The notes under the pieces are model-generated. The model searched no databases, was not told the DNA's origin, and worked only from the letters and a program-made list of their open reading frames with translations. This document shows positions 42,554 through 52,046 of a DNA stretch of 64,000 nucleotides, piece after piece. The stretch's first letter is position 1. Each line of letters starts with the position of its first letter. This stretch comes from Fimbriimonadia bacterium (GTDB taxonomy: Bacteria; Armatimonadota; Fimbriimonadia; Fimbriimonadales; JABRVX01), in NCBI GenBank assembly GCA_039961735.1, contig JABRVX010000020.1:108691-172690 (forward strand), in the 5' to 3' direction. Made by a program: the position numbers and the translations under genes.

Positions 42554-44350
42554 ATGATATCGGTAACGGGGCTTCGAAACTTCCTCGGAAAACAGATGGG
42601 CTGGATCATGGTTGGCCTGTCTGTCGTCATGTTGGCATCTATGGGCCTCTACTTTGGCAGGGGCGGCGGATTCGGCGGTCGGCCGAGTGAGGAGTATGTC
42701 TTCGCCGTAATCGAGGGGCGGAAGGTAAGCGGCGAGGAGTTCTCCCGCAGGCTGAAGAGCGCTCTCGACCAAGCTCAGCAGCAGGCGGGGCGCCTTACCC
42801 CGGAGGCAGCATTCGGAGCCTATCGCCAGGTCGTCTCCGCGCTGGTCATGGAGAACGCGATGCTTGCCGACGCGGGCAGGCAAGGCATCCATGTGGATGA
42901 GAAGTCGGTGTACAAGCTCTTCGAGGACAATGCCAAAGAGCAGTTGGTCCAGATGCGAAAGCAGTTCGTGGAGCAGAAGAAGCTCAAAGAAGGCGCCTCG
43001 GAGAAGGAACTGCTCGAGGTGTATCGCAAGGAGAGCGGACGCAAGTGGGAGACGGTGCTTAAGGAGGAGCGCGCCCGCATTGACGAGCTACTGAGGAGTG
43101 AGGATGGGCGTCAGAGCCTCTTTGCCTCGGCAGCGGTTCAGGAACTCCAGAAGCGCATAATGGACTCCGTCAAGGTAGACGAGGCGACGTACAAGAAGGG
43201 TCGCGAGCAGGTCGGCCTACGCCGCATTCTCGTCAAGGCCGTAAAGAACGTTGACCCCAAGAAGCGGATTGAGGAGGCCCAGGCCAAGCTGAAGGCGGGT
43301 GCAGACTTCGACAAGCTCGTGGAGGAATACAGCGACGAGGAGCCGACCGGTCTCCCGGGCCAACAGCTCAAGAAGGGGGAAACCGCTCCGCTCGACCGGA
43401 CCACGCTGGCCCGACTACCTGTTCTGAAATCGCTCGCGGACAAGGACGTGGGATACGTCTCCAGCATCATCAAGTTGGGCGAGGACTACGCCATATACAA
43501 GGTCACGTCTGTAACGCCGAAGCTGCCGGACGACTTCGATAAGAGGAAAGCTTTCTATCTCGACCAGTTCCGAGAAGAACGCCGGCGCGAGAAAGTCCAG
43601 GAATGGCAGCGCAGCATCGTCCTGAATGCTAAAGTCGAGTTCAAAGAACCGACGTGGCAGTTGCTGTACAGGCTCGTACAATACGACTGGAAGGCCAGCT
43701 TCGCCGCTACTCCGCCTAGCCCCAAGGAGCGCAACGCCCAATACATCGCATTCGTGGACGAAGCTACCGAGATGCTGAAAGCCAAGAAGGGCGTTCCGGA
43801 ACCGGCTATGCTGATGAGAATGGTCCTTGCTCAGCAGCTCGTTGCCAGCCCGGACCTCACCGACCTGAAGGAGAAGGAGCGGATGCAGGCGGTGTACCGC
43901 GAGGCCCTCACGGCGGCTCTCCGCCAGTACGAGGACGCCAACGCTCGCGAGATGCTCGTCCAGGAGTACCTGAAGGACAAGAACTACAAAGCGGCTGTGG
44001 GTCAGCTCATGGCGATGGCTAAGTTCGCGTGGAACCCGAACAGCCCGGAGGACCAGCAGGTTCACTGGCGGGTGCAGTCGCACATCTCCACCATCAAGGC
44101 CGCGGGGTACAAGTCCGAAGAGCTGACCAAGCTGGAGGAGACGACCAAGAAGTTCGCCGAACGGGCGCGCGAAGCGAGGCTGCGGCAGATGCAGCGTGAG
44201 GAAGAAGATCGCAAGCGTGCGGAGGAGCAGCGGAAGCGCGCCGAAGAGCGCCGTACCGCTGAAGCTGCGAAGAAGAACGAAGGCGATGGGTCCACAGGGA
44301 AGAAACCGGGAGGCACGACTCCGGCTCCTGTGAAGCCCGAGGGGCGCTGA
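42554..44350 (+). CDS. SurA/PpiD-like peptidylprolyl isomerase with membrane anchor
   Basis: 598 residues from ATG 42554 (ATG 42494 is an alternative). One membrane helix near 18-38 (GWIMVGLSVVMLASMGLYF) follows a short N-tail, as in PpiD. A SurA N-like helical domain (AVIEGRKVSGEEFSRRLKSAL) precedes a parvulin-type region (about 225-330: LRRILVKAVKNVDPKKRIEEAQAKLKAGADFDKLVEEYSDEEP). The C-terminal about 270 residues are helical with coiled coil and a highly charged repeat-like tail (AEEQRKRAEERRTAEAAKK). Predicted periplasmic foldase for exported proteins. An extended -10 TGCTACAAT lies at 42486-42494. Confidence 0.85.
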   Translation: MISVTGLRNFLGKQMGWIMVGLSVVMLASMGLYFGRGGGFGGRPSEEYVFAVIEGRKVSGEEFSRRLKSALDQAQQQAGRLTPEAAFGAYRQVVSALVMENAMLADAGRQGIHVDEKSVYKLFEDNAKEQLVQMRKQFVEQKKLKEGASEKELLEVYRKESGRKWETVLKEERARIDELLRSEDGRQSLFASAAVQELQKRIMDSVKVDEATYKKGREQVGLRRILVKAVKNVDPKKRIEEAQAKLKAGADFDKLVEEYSDEEPTGLPGQQLKKGETAPLDRTTLARLPVLKSLADKDVGYVSSIIKLGEDYAIYKVTSVTPKLPDDFDKRKAFYLDQFREERRREKVQEWQRSIVLNAKVEFKEPTWQLLYRLVQYDWKASFAATPPSPKERNAQYIAFVDEATEMLKAKKGVPEPAMLMRMVLAQQLVASPDLTDLKEKERMQAVYREALTAALRQYEDANAREMLVQEYLKDKNYKAAVGQLMAMAKFAWNPNSPEDQQVHWRVQSHISTIKAAGYKSEELTKLEETTKKFAERAREARLRQMQREEEDRKRAEEQRKRAEERRTAEAAKKNEGDGSTGKKPGGTTPAPVKPEGR

Positions 44351-44371
44351 GCGATCTGCAGGGGTCGCCCC

Positions 44372-44578
44372 TTAGAGCGGCGCGATTCTGACGCGGTAAT
44401 GCTTCCACTTCGCCTCGACGTAGCGATAGCGGATCTGCTCGTTCTGCCGTTCGCTCCAGCAGATGGCGACCTCGCGCAGATTGCCGAGGTGGGGCAACAG
44501 CTTGGTCGAGTTCTCGCTAGGCTCGGCGGCGTGTCCGAGCACCAAGCAGGGCTGCAAAGCCGAGGAAGACCCCGGCAA
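44372..44578 (-). CDS. Possible small or 3'-fragment ORF
   Basis: 68 residues. The end REVAICWSERQNEQIRYRYV and KWKHYRVRIAPL look protein-like, but there is no ribosome-binding site, and the first 21 residues overlap the 3' end of the PEP-CTERM gene upstream in another frame. Could be a decayed gene or chance. Confidence 0.25.
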   Translation of the reverse strand: MPGSSSALQPCLVLGHAAEPSENSTKLLPHLGNLREVAICWSERQNEQIRYRYVEAKWKHYRVRIAPL

Positions 44579-45167
44579 TGGCGTGAGGCTCAGGAACCGG
44601 TCGGGTCAGGAAGAACTTCGAAGAGGCGGCCAGGTAGCCGTCCTCCCGACCACTGCCAGCCTTGGCCCAAGCCATGCCCTCCAAGATGAAGCCCTTTCCG
44701 TCGCGCAGCTCGTAGACACGATCGCCGTTCTTTGCCTTGATCGTGGTGCTCACGCGCAGAAGACGGATCTCCAAGTCATAGTCGGCGAGCGCGGGTTCCA
44801 TCCACGCAAGTACGACACCGTCTATGAAAATGGGCGTCTCGTCCGGATCGTCCCCGTAGACTCGCAGCAGCCTGTCACCGATGTCCCCGAGGATCGCGTT
44901 GCCGTTCCAGTCCACCTCGTACAGGAGGAGGCCGAGCGGAAGCGGCATCAGCATGGAGAAGTGTGCCCCCCCAGGGGTGTCGTACGCAGTCACGCCGGTC
45001 GTGACTTGCCCGCTCGCGAAGTCAATGAAACTTCCGGAAAGCTCGATCTGACCGTTCATGTCGGTTTCGAGGACCCAGTCGCTGCCGGCATACGTGTTGG
45101 CGAACGCAGGCAGCCCGAGGGCAAGCACGGCTAAGGTGAGTCCTGTGGTAAGTGCAGTGATTCGCAC
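44517..45167 (-). CDS. PEP-CTERM sorting-domain protein
   Basis: 216 residues from GTG 45167 (GGGGAG at 10 bases). Signal peptide ending LGLPAFANT, body with LVLETDMNGQIELSGSFIDF-like beta strands, then PVPEPHAIAGVFLGFAALLGA and RTRRRA. Third such protein in the window. The gene is downstream of an AT-rich region with a hairpin operator-like dyad at 45289-45307. Confidence 0.82.
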   Translation of the reverse strand: MRITALTTGLTLAVLALGLPAFANTYAGSDWVLETDMNGQIELSGSFIDFASGQVTTGVTAYDTPGGAHFSMLMPLPLGLLLYEVDWNGNAILGDIGDRLLRVYGDDPDETPIFIDGVVLAWMEPALADYDLEIRLLRVSTTIKAKNGDRVYELRDGKGFILEGMAWAKAGSGREDGYLAASSKFFLTRPVPEPHAIAGVFLGFAALLGARTRRRA

Positions 45168-45288
45168 GATGTGCTCTCCCCTTTTCGTGACTACCCAGGG
45201 ATGGTGCGAATCGTATCAGCGAAGCTAAGTATTGTTGCCGGAATATATATCGGAGCAAAGCACGCAATGATATCCGGTATCCTATTGC

Positions 45289-45307
45289 CGAGGTTATTGT
45301 AACCTCG
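45289..45307. promoter_or_regulatory. Dyad CGAGGTTA-TTG-TAACCTCG
   Basis: Perfect 8-bp inverted repeat with a 3-base loop in the AT-rich part of the 333-base gap 45168-45500, 122 bases upstream of the PEP-CTERM gene. Operator or foldback. Apart from this dyad and the hairpin at 45452-45483 the gap holds nothing recognisable. Confidence 0.4.
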
Positions 45308-45451
45308 ACTATGGAGAAACGCAAGTCAGTAAGCGGAAAACCAGTAATAATGCAGAAACTGCGGTTTCAGAGAGTAGTCTCATTGTGGCGGCCGACAGTC
45401 CACGGCCCCATTCGGGGCCAGCGGCTAGGAACTGACAAGGCAGAAATCGGA

Positions 45452-45483
45452 GAGACGACCCCGACGGGCGCCGGGGCCGTCTC
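45452..45483 (-). terminator. Hairpin after the phosphodiester glycosidase-like gene
   Basis: GAGACGACCCCG and CGGGGCCGTCTC pair with one mismatch over 12 positions, 18 bases beyond the stop at 45501 on the minus strand. Confidence 0.6.
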
Positions 45484-45500
45484 GGGTGTAGGCAGGCACT

Positions 45501-46931
45501 TTATGGTAGTGCACCTATAGATACAAGCAGCCCTTCTTCAGAGTTCCCAGAAGTTGCGGCTTTTGGTGCGATTAGGACGACGGACCTCAGCGTCTTGCCT
45601 CGAGCGAAAGCGGATACGATGGCCATGCCGGCCTTGTTGGCGCGGAAGGTTCCGAACTGGTCAATCCAACCCGCGCCGGGAGTGCAGCCCCAGACAACCT
45701 CGGAATGAGGCACTGCCTCGCCTGTGGCCTGGTTCTTCACTTGCCAAGAAAGCGTCTGGCCGACTACTGCTTTGGCCACCTTGGGCTCCATACTCAGCGC
45801 CAAAGGGCTTGCTGTCGGCTCGGGAGCCAGGACCACAATCGCGTTAGCCGTAGGTCGTTCGGCTCCATCCGAGGGTGCACTCACTGTGAGCCCCCGCACC
45901 ATCATTTGGGTGGAGCCACCGCCATCGAGATTGAGCGCGTTGTGGGCGCCGAGTGACAACATTAGGTCGGCTAGCTCGTCCAGCGTCATCCCGGAGTTCG
46001 TTGCCGATCGTCCTTCCACCACGACGAGCAGCAGGTCTCCGCCCGCAGTGTGTCCGATTGCGGTTCGAGGATGGCGCGCGGTGGCGTGCGTGGAAGCAAA
46101 CCCCTGCGCCTGCCAATCAACGAACTTGGTGCCGTTGCGCACCAACCACGGTCCACCGCCAATCGCGAACTGAGCCTCCCGCCAGTTCGCGCCGTCCACG
46201 GTCTCAATCCTGAACTTCCATATGCCTCCCGAGGCGATGTCGGTGAGCAAAGTCTCTCCGCGATTATCCTTCACGAAGAGCACTGCGCCATCGGGCGGGA
46301 TTGTCGCCTCCGTCACGTTGCGCTTTACCTCGACATACACAGCGTCGGAAGGGGTCGCCTCATCGAACGGTTGGCTCAGCGCGCGGAAGATGACTGCGAC
46401 ACCGGGCCTTGTGCACTTGGCGCGATCGCCGCCGGATGGCAGCCAGAGGACGTTCTCGCCGGGCCCGCAATCGCGATTGACGCCCGATATGGTCACCTTC
46501 GTGCCTGTGGGGCCGACGGCCTCTCCCCCGAAGGTCGGGTTGCCCACGAGCCATGCACCGTCACGGGTCCATCCGATGGCTCCTCGGTTCCGTGCGGCTT
46601 CACTGACGAGGTCGCCGTTCAGGATGCACAATCCCAGAGGGTCGCCTGTGAATGGAAAGTAATCCCCGTTGACGGCTGCAACGGCACGGTAGCGGGCAGA
46701 GATGCGACTGAGTGTCTCGCGTCCATCAGCCACACTGCCGGTCGTGATCCCCTCTCCCGCCAGCGCAACGCGCGCCGAGACTCCGTCCTTGCCTATGCCC
46801 GCCCGTACCGTGTGGATCACCATCGGCGGCGAGGTGCGGATCTCTTGCGTGTAGACCACACCAGGCGCTACGGTCTTGGCGATGCTCTGGGCAAGCAGCA
46901 GTGATAGCGGGACGACGAGGTGACTCAGCAC
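45501..46931 (-). CDS. Secreted phosphodiester glycosidase-like (NAGPA/DUF2233) protein
   Basis: 476 residues, GTG start with GGAGG 5 bases upstream. Signal peptide of about 18 residues. Core: AAVNGDYFPFTGDPLGLCILNGDLVSEA, AQFAIGGGPWLVRNG, ARHPRTAIGHTAGGDLLLVVVEGR, LNLDGGGSTQMMVRG, which are the hallmark blocks of the phosphodiester alpha-GlcNAcase (uncovering enzyme) / YomE-like family. Cleaves GlcNAc-1-phosphodiesters in some members; in bacteria often tied to exopolysaccharide or teichoic acid. A C-terminal beta-domain follows (about 375-476). Confidence 0.87.
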   Translation of the reverse strand: MLSHLVVPLSLLLAQSIAKTVAPGVVYTQEIRTSPPMVIHTVRAGIGKDGVSARVALAGEGITTGSVADGRETLSRISARYRAVAAVNGDYFPFTGDPLGLCILNGDLVSEAARNRGAIGWTRDGAWLVGNPTFGGEAVGPTGTKVTISGVNRDCGPGENVLWLPSGGDRAKCTRPGVAVIFRALSQPFDEATPSDAVYVEVKRNVTEATIPPDGAVLFVKDNRGETLLTDIASGGIWKFRIETVDGANWREAQFAIGGGPWLVRNGTKFVDWQAQGFASTHATARHPRTAIGHTAGGDLLLVVVEGRSATNSGMTLDELADLMLSLGAHNALNLDGGGSTQMMVRGLTVSAPSDGAERPTANAIVVLAPEPTASPLALSMEPKVAKAVVGQTLSWQVKNQATGEAVPHSEVVWGCTPGAGWIDQFGTFRANKAGMAIVSAFARGKTLRSVVLIAPKAATSGNSEEGLLVSIGALP

Positions 46932-46944
46932 ATGATCCTCCGGC

Positions 46945-47871
46945 TCAAGAAGTTGCGGATTCTAGATACGTAAGAGTACCGGCCTCCGCGTCCAATCGTG
47001 CGCGAATGCCGAGAGGAAGCGTTAGTGGGGCGCTCATGTGTCCGCAAGGGAAGCCGGTCACAGTGGGCACTCCTCGACTGCCCAGGTGATCCGTGACGAT
47101 ACTCTCGGCGGAACGCACTCCTATCCCAGGGTCTGGCTTCTCGTCGGTGCGCGTCATCTCTCCCACCACGAAGCCTTCGGCGGGGCCGAGGAGTCCACTT
47201 TGCTTCAGGTGCTGAAGCATGGCGTCCACCCGATGGGGCTGCTCGTCCACGTCCTCGAGCAGCAGGATGCTCTCGGCGGTATCAGGCTCGTACGGGGTTC
47301 CGATGCTGTCTGTCAGAAGGCATAGGCAACCACCGAGCACGATGCCCTCTGTCGTACCCGGCGTCAGGCAGGAAGCTACCCCTTCGACTGGAAGGGTAGG
47401 CAACGGCTCGGGCACTTCCATGGCACGGAACCACATCTCGGCTACCCATGCTGGTCGCTGAACGGAGAAGGTGATCAGCATGGGGGCGTAAAGGGTAACG
47501 AGGTCGGCTTCGGCTTGGCAGGCGAGGTGGAGCATCGTCACGTCGCTGAAGCCCACGAGCAGCTTCGGGTTCTCGGCGATGACAGATGTGTCGAGGTGGT
47601 CGAGCGCACGCGCCACTCCGTAACCACCTCGTGCACAGATGACGGCGCGGATGTTCTCGTCAGCGAACATCCGCTCGATGTCTGCAGCCCGGTGCTCGTC
47701 CGGCCCCGCCAAGTAGCCGTCGCGCTCCCATAGGTGCTCACCTAGCACTGGGACGTAGCCGCGGTCCTCGAGCAGCCGCAGTCCCGTCTCGACCTGCTCC
47801 CTATCGACGGGGCTCGCTGGTGCGATGATGCCCACTCGGTCACCCGGTTGGATGTGCCTAGGTTTGGTCAA
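46945..47871 (-). CDS. LD-carboxypeptidase (peptidase family S66)
   Basis: 308 residues, TTG start. GDRVGIIAPASPVD, ICARGGYGVARALDHLD, catalytic Ser in LLVGFSDVTML, Glu in ILLLEDVDEQPHRVD and His in FPCGHMSAPLTLPLG. Removes the terminal D-Ala from muropeptide tetrapeptides in cell-wall recycling, or degrades microcin-like compounds (MccF type). It overlaps the PfkB gene by 14 bases, so the two are co-translated. Confidence 0.93.
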   Translation of the reverse strand: MTKPRHIQPGDRVGIIAPASPVDREQVETGLRLLEDRGYVPVLGEHLWERDGYLAGPDEHRAADIERMFADENIRAVICARGGYGVARALDHLDTSVIAENPKLLVGFSDVTMLHLACQAEADLVTLYAPMLITFSVQRPAWVAEMWFRAMEVPEPLPTLPVEGVASCLTPGTTEGIVLGGCLCLLTDSIGTPYEPDTAESILLLEDVDEQPHRVDAMLQHLKQSGLLGPAEGFVVGEMTRTDEKPDPGIGVRSAESIVTDHLGSRGVPTVTGFPCGHMSAPLTLPLGIRARLDAEAGTLTYLESATS

Positions 47872-48784
47872 AGCTAGCTGACACCTCCTCGTATTCTTCG
47901 ATCACACGCAGTACCTGCTCGAGTGTCGGGATTCCCCCGCACGCGCCCAGTTCTGCGACGCTCAGCGAAGCCGCCGCTGAGGCGAAGCGAATGGCGGCTC
48001 CCAAGGACTGTCCCTGTTGTAACCCGTACAACAGGCCCGCGCGGAAGCAGTCGCCCGCACCCGTCGTATCAACCACGCGCCGCGCCGGATAAGCAGGGAA
48101 GACGCGACTTGCATCCGGAGTGTGCAACTCGCTACCTTCCATACCCTTCGTCAGCAGAACGGTTTGCTTGGTGCGTCGAGCCCAATCGGCCGGGTCCTCC
48201 TTCAGCCAATCGAGCGAAGTGAGGTGGATGTCGGCAAAGGGCGGATTATCCTTGTGGGCATAGTCCATCGCGACGGTGTAGAGTCCGGAGGACCGCGCGT
48301 GATCCAGGGCCTTGGCTCCCAGAGTTCCGAAGTTGGAGTCCGTCGTGAACCATCCGCAGTTGCTACAGTCGAAGGGCTGCAGTTCTCCTTCAGCCAACGC
48401 CGAGAACCCTTGCCCGAACATCGTGCGTTCGCCGTCGGGAGTTACGTAGATCTGGCACACAGGGACTGTGGCTCCGGGCTCGCGAATAGCGTGGTCGAGG
48501 GGAAGGCCGGCTTGCTCGGCCAGATGCAGGAGGCGGTCGCTCTCCGCGTCGGTCCCGACCGGGTTGGGTAGAAAGCGGACAGCAGCCCCCCATTTCACCA
48601 GGTTTGCGACCGTGTTGGCGGCTTCACCCCCAAGTCCCCACGTCTCCTCACTGATTTCGACATATCCGCCGACGGGCAACCGAGGTACGCGCAGCACGCG
48701 ATCGAGGCAAAAAGTGCCGTGAACGAGGATTCGGGGAGGAGAGGGATCGGCCACGGGGCTCGATTCGTTCCAGCACGGTATCAT
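47858..48784 (-). CDS. PfkB-family carbohydrate kinase
   Basis: 308 residues from ATG 48784 (GTG 48754 also possible). ILVHGTFCLDRVLRVPRLPVGG, WGLGGEAANTVANLVKWGA and catalytic DTTGAGDCF (Asp 245) define the ribokinase fold. Acts on a sugar or nucleoside; substrate unknown. Overlap with LD-carboxypeptidase suggests a link to cell-wall sugar recycling (for example anhMurNAc or GlcNAc), an inference. Confidence 0.85.
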   Translation of the reverse strand: MIPCWNESSPVADPSPPRILVHGTFCLDRVLRVPRLPVGGYVEISEETWGLGGEAANTVANLVKWGAAVRFLPNPVGTDAESDRLLHLAEQAGLPLDHAIREPGATVPVCQIYVTPDGERTMFGQGFSALAEGELQPFDCSNCGWFTTDSNFGTLGAKALDHARSSGLYTVAMDYAHKDNPPFADIHLTSLDWLKEDPADWARRTKQTVLLTKGMEGSELHTPDASRVFPAYPARRVVDTTGAGDCFRAGLLYGLQQGQSLGAAIRFASAAASLSVAELGACGGIPTLEQVLRVIEEYEEVSASFDQT

Positions 48785-48836
48785 TCCTGCGCGGCCCCAA
48801 TGCCTATCGAGGTTGGCGCCGCAATCGGGATGCATC

Positions 48837-49535
48837 ATGCGCATTATTACCGCCCTGATCCTGCTTGTCTGTACGCCTGCTCTCGCCCAACAGGGCGATG
48901 GCCTGGTTCCCATTCCTGAAGGGTTCAAGCGAGCGCGCGCCATTGTCGAGGTCAGGGAGCAGCAATCCGGCACCTCGGAACTGACCGTTTCGTTCGTGGA
49001 GCCGAACTATAGCCGCGCAGCGATTGACAGGCACGCAGAGGCCTGGCGGGCGCACTCGGGCCGTCCGCTCCTCTCCTCGACAGTTTCCGAGCGCAAAGTG
49101 CCCATGCCGGACGGCAAGACGATGGTCATTACACGCTGGGTCGTGACCACCCATGGAATCGTGGACCGCAAGACGGGCGCCTTGGATGTGCAGGCCGTTG
49201 CGCGAGCATTGTCCGAGATCCAGGACCTGGACGTGCTCTGGCTGGTGCCGTCGTTTCCGTACCGTGGGTTTGGGACGTTCAAGAGCGATGCGGCAACGAT
49301 GAGCGCGGTGGCAGGGCCCGACAACGTGCACATGTTCGTTCACGTCTCGGCGACCGACCCCAAGGACGTCGTCATCCCGTCCATCTTCACTGCTCCGCCG
49401 CCGGAGCAGAAGCAGTCCGTTCGCAAGCCGTGGCCGCTAGGGATGTACATCCTCGTAGCGATTGGGGGCTCAGTACTCGTGGGCGTGTTGGTATACTACG
49501 TCCTACGGCTGTCTGCCGGCGGTGAGGGCAGGTAA
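48837..49535 (+). CDS. Secreted or membrane-anchored protein, unknown function
   Basis: 232 residues from ATG 48837. Signal peptide (IITALILLVCTPALAQ), a central alpha/beta body (ELTVSFVEPNYSRAAIDRHAEAW), and a C-terminal membrane helix (LGMYILVAIGGSVLVGVLVYYVL) with a short cytoplasmic end. It is 28 bases upstream of pilT and could be a partner in retraction or surface sensing. Family not recognised. Confidence 0.65.
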   Translation: MRIITALILLVCTPALAQQGDGLVPIPEGFKRARAIVEVREQQSGTSELTVSFVEPNYSRAAIDRHAEAWRAHSGRPLLSSTVSERKVPMPDGKTMVITRWVVTTHGIVDRKTGALDVQAVARALSEIQDLDVLWLVPSFPYRGFGTFKSDAATMSAVAGPDNVHMFVHVSATDPKDVVIPSIFTAPPPEQKQSVRKPWPLGMYILVAIGGSVLVGVLVYYVLRLSAGGEGR

Positions 49536-49563
49536 CGCTACTGAGGCCGGAGGTTTGGTGAGC

Positions 49564-50661
49564 ATGTCCGTTGACGTCGCCCAAAAAGACATCACCCAAA
49601 TGGAGATTCCCGACTTCATACGCGTCGGATTCGAAGCTCGTGCATCGGACGTCTTCATCAAAGCCGGCTCCCCTCCTTCGATGCGCGTGGCGGGCAAGAT
49701 CAGGGCAATCGAGGGACTCCCGGCGCTGACTGCCGCCGACACGAAGCGCCTCTGCTACAACTGCTTGAGCCACGAGCAGATCAGCCGCTTCGAACACCAT
49801 CCCGAGCTCGACCTGGCGTTCACGGTGGAGCCCGTCGCCCGCGTCCGCGCAAACATCTATATGGAGCGGCAGCAGGTGGCGGGAGTGTTCCGCATCATCC
49901 CGCTTCATATCTACACGTTAGAGCAGCTCGGCATGCCGCCGATCCTCGCCGAGATGTGCAAAAGCCGCCAAGGGCTCATTCTGATCACCGGGCCTACCGG
50001 CTGTGGTAAGTCCACCACGCTGGCCGCGATGATTGACATTATCAACCGTGTGCGTCGTTGCCACATCGTCACTATCGAGGACCCCATCGAGTTCGTGCAC
50101 GCCGATCAGCAGGCCATCGTGAGCCAGCGCGAAGTAGGAATCGATACCGAGAACTTCCAGGTCGCTCTCCGAGCCGTGGTCCGCGAAAGCCCGGACGTCA
50201 TCCTTATCGGCGAGATGCGCGACCCCGAAACGATGGTGGTGGCTATGCAGGCGTCAGAAACGGGCCACCTAGTTTTCTCGACTGTCCATACGCCGAGTGC
50301 GCAGGAGACCCTCGACCGCATCATCAACATGTTCCCACCTCACGAGAAGGCCTTCTTGAGCCAGCGCCTCGCGAACTCGCTTCGCGCGATTGTCGCGCAG
50401 AAACTGGTTCCGACTGTGGACGGCAACAATCGTGTGGCAGCGGTCGAGATCATGGTGTGCACGCCCACCATCGCCAAGCTGATCGAGGACGGACACTTCG
50501 GGGAGATCTACCACGCCATCGCAGAGGGCGGCTTCTGGGGTATGCAAACGATGAACCAGTGTCTGCTGAAGTACGTGAAGGAGGGCGTGATCACGGAAGA
50601 GGTCGCCCTGGACTACGCTGGCATCGCGACCGAGCTCCGGCAGATGCTGCGCCGTGCCTAG
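49564..50661 (+). CDS. pilT: Twitching-motility / retraction ATPase PilT
   Basis: 365 residues from ATG 49564 (GGAGG 10 bases upstream; GTG 49558 in frame). N-terminal PAS-like domain (ARASDVFIKAGSPPSMRV), Walker A GPTGCGKSTTLAAM, Asp box VTIEDPIEFVH, Walker B VILIGEMRDPETM, His box GHLVFSTVHTPSA. C-terminal LRAIVAQKLVP and EIMVCTPTIAKLIEDG fit the PilT branch; the AIRNLI-type motif appears as HAIAEGG. Powers pilus retraction, or T2SS-like disassembly. Other pilus genes are not adjacent. Confidence 0.93.
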   Translation: MSVDVAQKDITQMEIPDFIRVGFEARASDVFIKAGSPPSMRVAGKIRAIEGLPALTAADTKRLCYNCLSHEQISRFEHHPELDLAFTVEPVARVRANIYMERQQVAGVFRIIPLHIYTLEQLGMPPILAEMCKSRQGLILITGPTGCGKSTTLAAMIDIINRVRRCHIVTIEDPIEFVHADQQAIVSQREVGIDTENFQVALRAVVRESPDVILIGEMRDPETMVVAMQASETGHLVFSTVHTPSAQETLDRIINMFPPHEKAFLSQRLANSLRAIVAQKLVPTVDGNNRVAAVEIMVCTPTIAKLIEDGHFGEIYHAIAEGGFWGMQTMNQCLLKYVKEGVITEEVALDYAGIATELRQMLRRA

Positions 50662-50726
50662 TTGTGTCGGCACGCTAATTTGCCAGACCTGGCGCGGTGT
50701 CGCGCGAAAGCATCGTATAGGTTAGC

Positions 50727-51848
50727 ATGAGCCTGCATCGGGTCGCATTCACGCAGATCCTCGTCTGGTCTTGTCTGCTCCTGGTCGGGGGCTGTGCGAG
50801 CGAGCCGTCCCAGCCACAACCGGTCGCTCTGTCTCCTGTAGTAGCGGGTCCCACGGACCGCGTGCTCGTCGTGCGCAACGTCGGCAGCACGATGGGGAAA
50901 CAGATTTCCGACTACTACGTTGCCAAGCGCGGCATTCCGCCAACCAATGTCGTGGAGATTGACGTGAGCCCGGCCGAGGAGATCGGCCTGGCCGGATACC
51001 AGATGCACATCGAGGCACCGGTTAGGCGCGCGCTGGAGTCGGCCGCGCTCAAGGACAAGATCGACTTTATCGTATTGGCCAAAGGCACGCCTATCCGCAT
51101 CAAGGAAGGTGGGTACTCCGTGGATGCCTTTCTCGGCGCCATGGACCTGAAGTTCGCTCCCATCGCGGATACCAAGGTCGAGAGCTTCCAAAGGTCTCAG
51201 AACCCGTACTTCGCCAAGCGAGAGGCTTTCAGCCGTAAGAAATACGGCTTCTACCTCGTCACTCGGCTGGACGGCTACTCGGTGGAGGATGCGAAAAGGC
51301 TGGTGGATAACTCGCTGGCGGCCAAGCCGAATAAAGGTCTCTTTTTGCTGGACCTAGATCCCAAACGCAAGGGTGGCGGATACGACGAAGTCAACAGGTC
51401 CATGCGCAACGCGGCCGCCATCCTGAAAGCTCGGGGCTTCGACGTCTACCTCGATGAGACCGAGACTTTCATGGGCCGAAAGAGCGGTCTGGCTGGCTAC
51501 TATTCCTGGGGAAGCAACGACTACGCATTCGACAGCCAGGGATACAAGAGCATGCAGTTCCTGCCGGGGGCGATCTGCGAGACGGCGGTTAGCACCAGCG
51601 GACGAACTTTCTGGCCGACGAGCGGCGGGCAGAGCCTGATTGCCGACCTGATCGCAGCCGGTGTCACCGGGGTCAAGGGATACGTCTCCGAGCCCTACAC
51701 CATCGGCTTGTGCCCTGCCGACATCCTGTTCGACCGCTATACCGATGGGTACAATCTGGCCGAGAGCTTCTACATGGCGACACCACTCTTGAAATGGAAG
51801 GACGTGGTGATCGGCGACCCACTCTGCGCTCCCTATGCGAAGAAGTGA
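50727..51848 (+). CDS. Lipoprotein of the TIGR03790-like family
   Basis: 373 residues. Lipobox in LLLVGGC at residue about 23. Motifs RVLVVRNVGSTMGKQISDYYVAKRGIP, NVVEIDV, KIDFIVLAKGTPIRI and YGFYLVTRLDGY match this little-studied family that is common in Planctomycetes, Verrucomicrobia and Armatimonadota. Function unknown. ATG preceded by a weak GGTTAGC. Confidence 0.72.
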   Translation: MSLHRVAFTQILVWSCLLLVGGCASEPSQPQPVALSPVVAGPTDRVLVVRNVGSTMGKQISDYYVAKRGIPPTNVVEIDVSPAEEIGLAGYQMHIEAPVRRALESAALKDKIDFIVLAKGTPIRIKEGGYSVDAFLGAMDLKFAPIADTKVESFQRSQNPYFAKREAFSRKKYGFYLVTRLDGYSVEDAKRLVDNSLAAKPNKGLFLLDLDPKRKGGGYDEVNRSMRNAAAILKARGFDVYLDETETFMGRKSGLAGYYSWGSNDYAFDSQGYKSMQFLPGAICETAVSTSGRTFWPTSGGQSLIADLIAAGVTGVKGYVSEPYTIGLCPADILFDRYTDGYNLAESFYMATPLLKWKDVVIGDPLCAPYAKK

Positions 51849-51870
51849 CTTGCCGGATGCTCTGAGAAGC

Positions 51871-51958
51871 GGAGCGATGGCCGAGTGGTCGATGGCGACG
51901 GTCTTGAAAACCGTATCCCGGCAACGGGACGGGGGTTCGAATCCCTCTCGCTCCGCCA
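51871..51958 (+). tRNA. tRNA-Ser (anticodon TGA)
   Basis: 88 bases including CCA. Acceptor GGAGCGA pairs with TCGCTCC; anticodon arm ACGGT-CTTGAAA-ACCGT with anticodon TGA; long variable arm (ATCCCGGCAACGGGAC) as expected for class II; T arm GGGGGTTCGAATCCCTC. Confidence 0.97.
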
Positions 51959-52046
51959 TCTAGCCCCGCAGTTTCACATCGGCTAACCTGGGCTTCAAGC
52001 CCCACGATCTCTTCGGTGCCGATCCTTCCTGGTCTATGATGGGCGA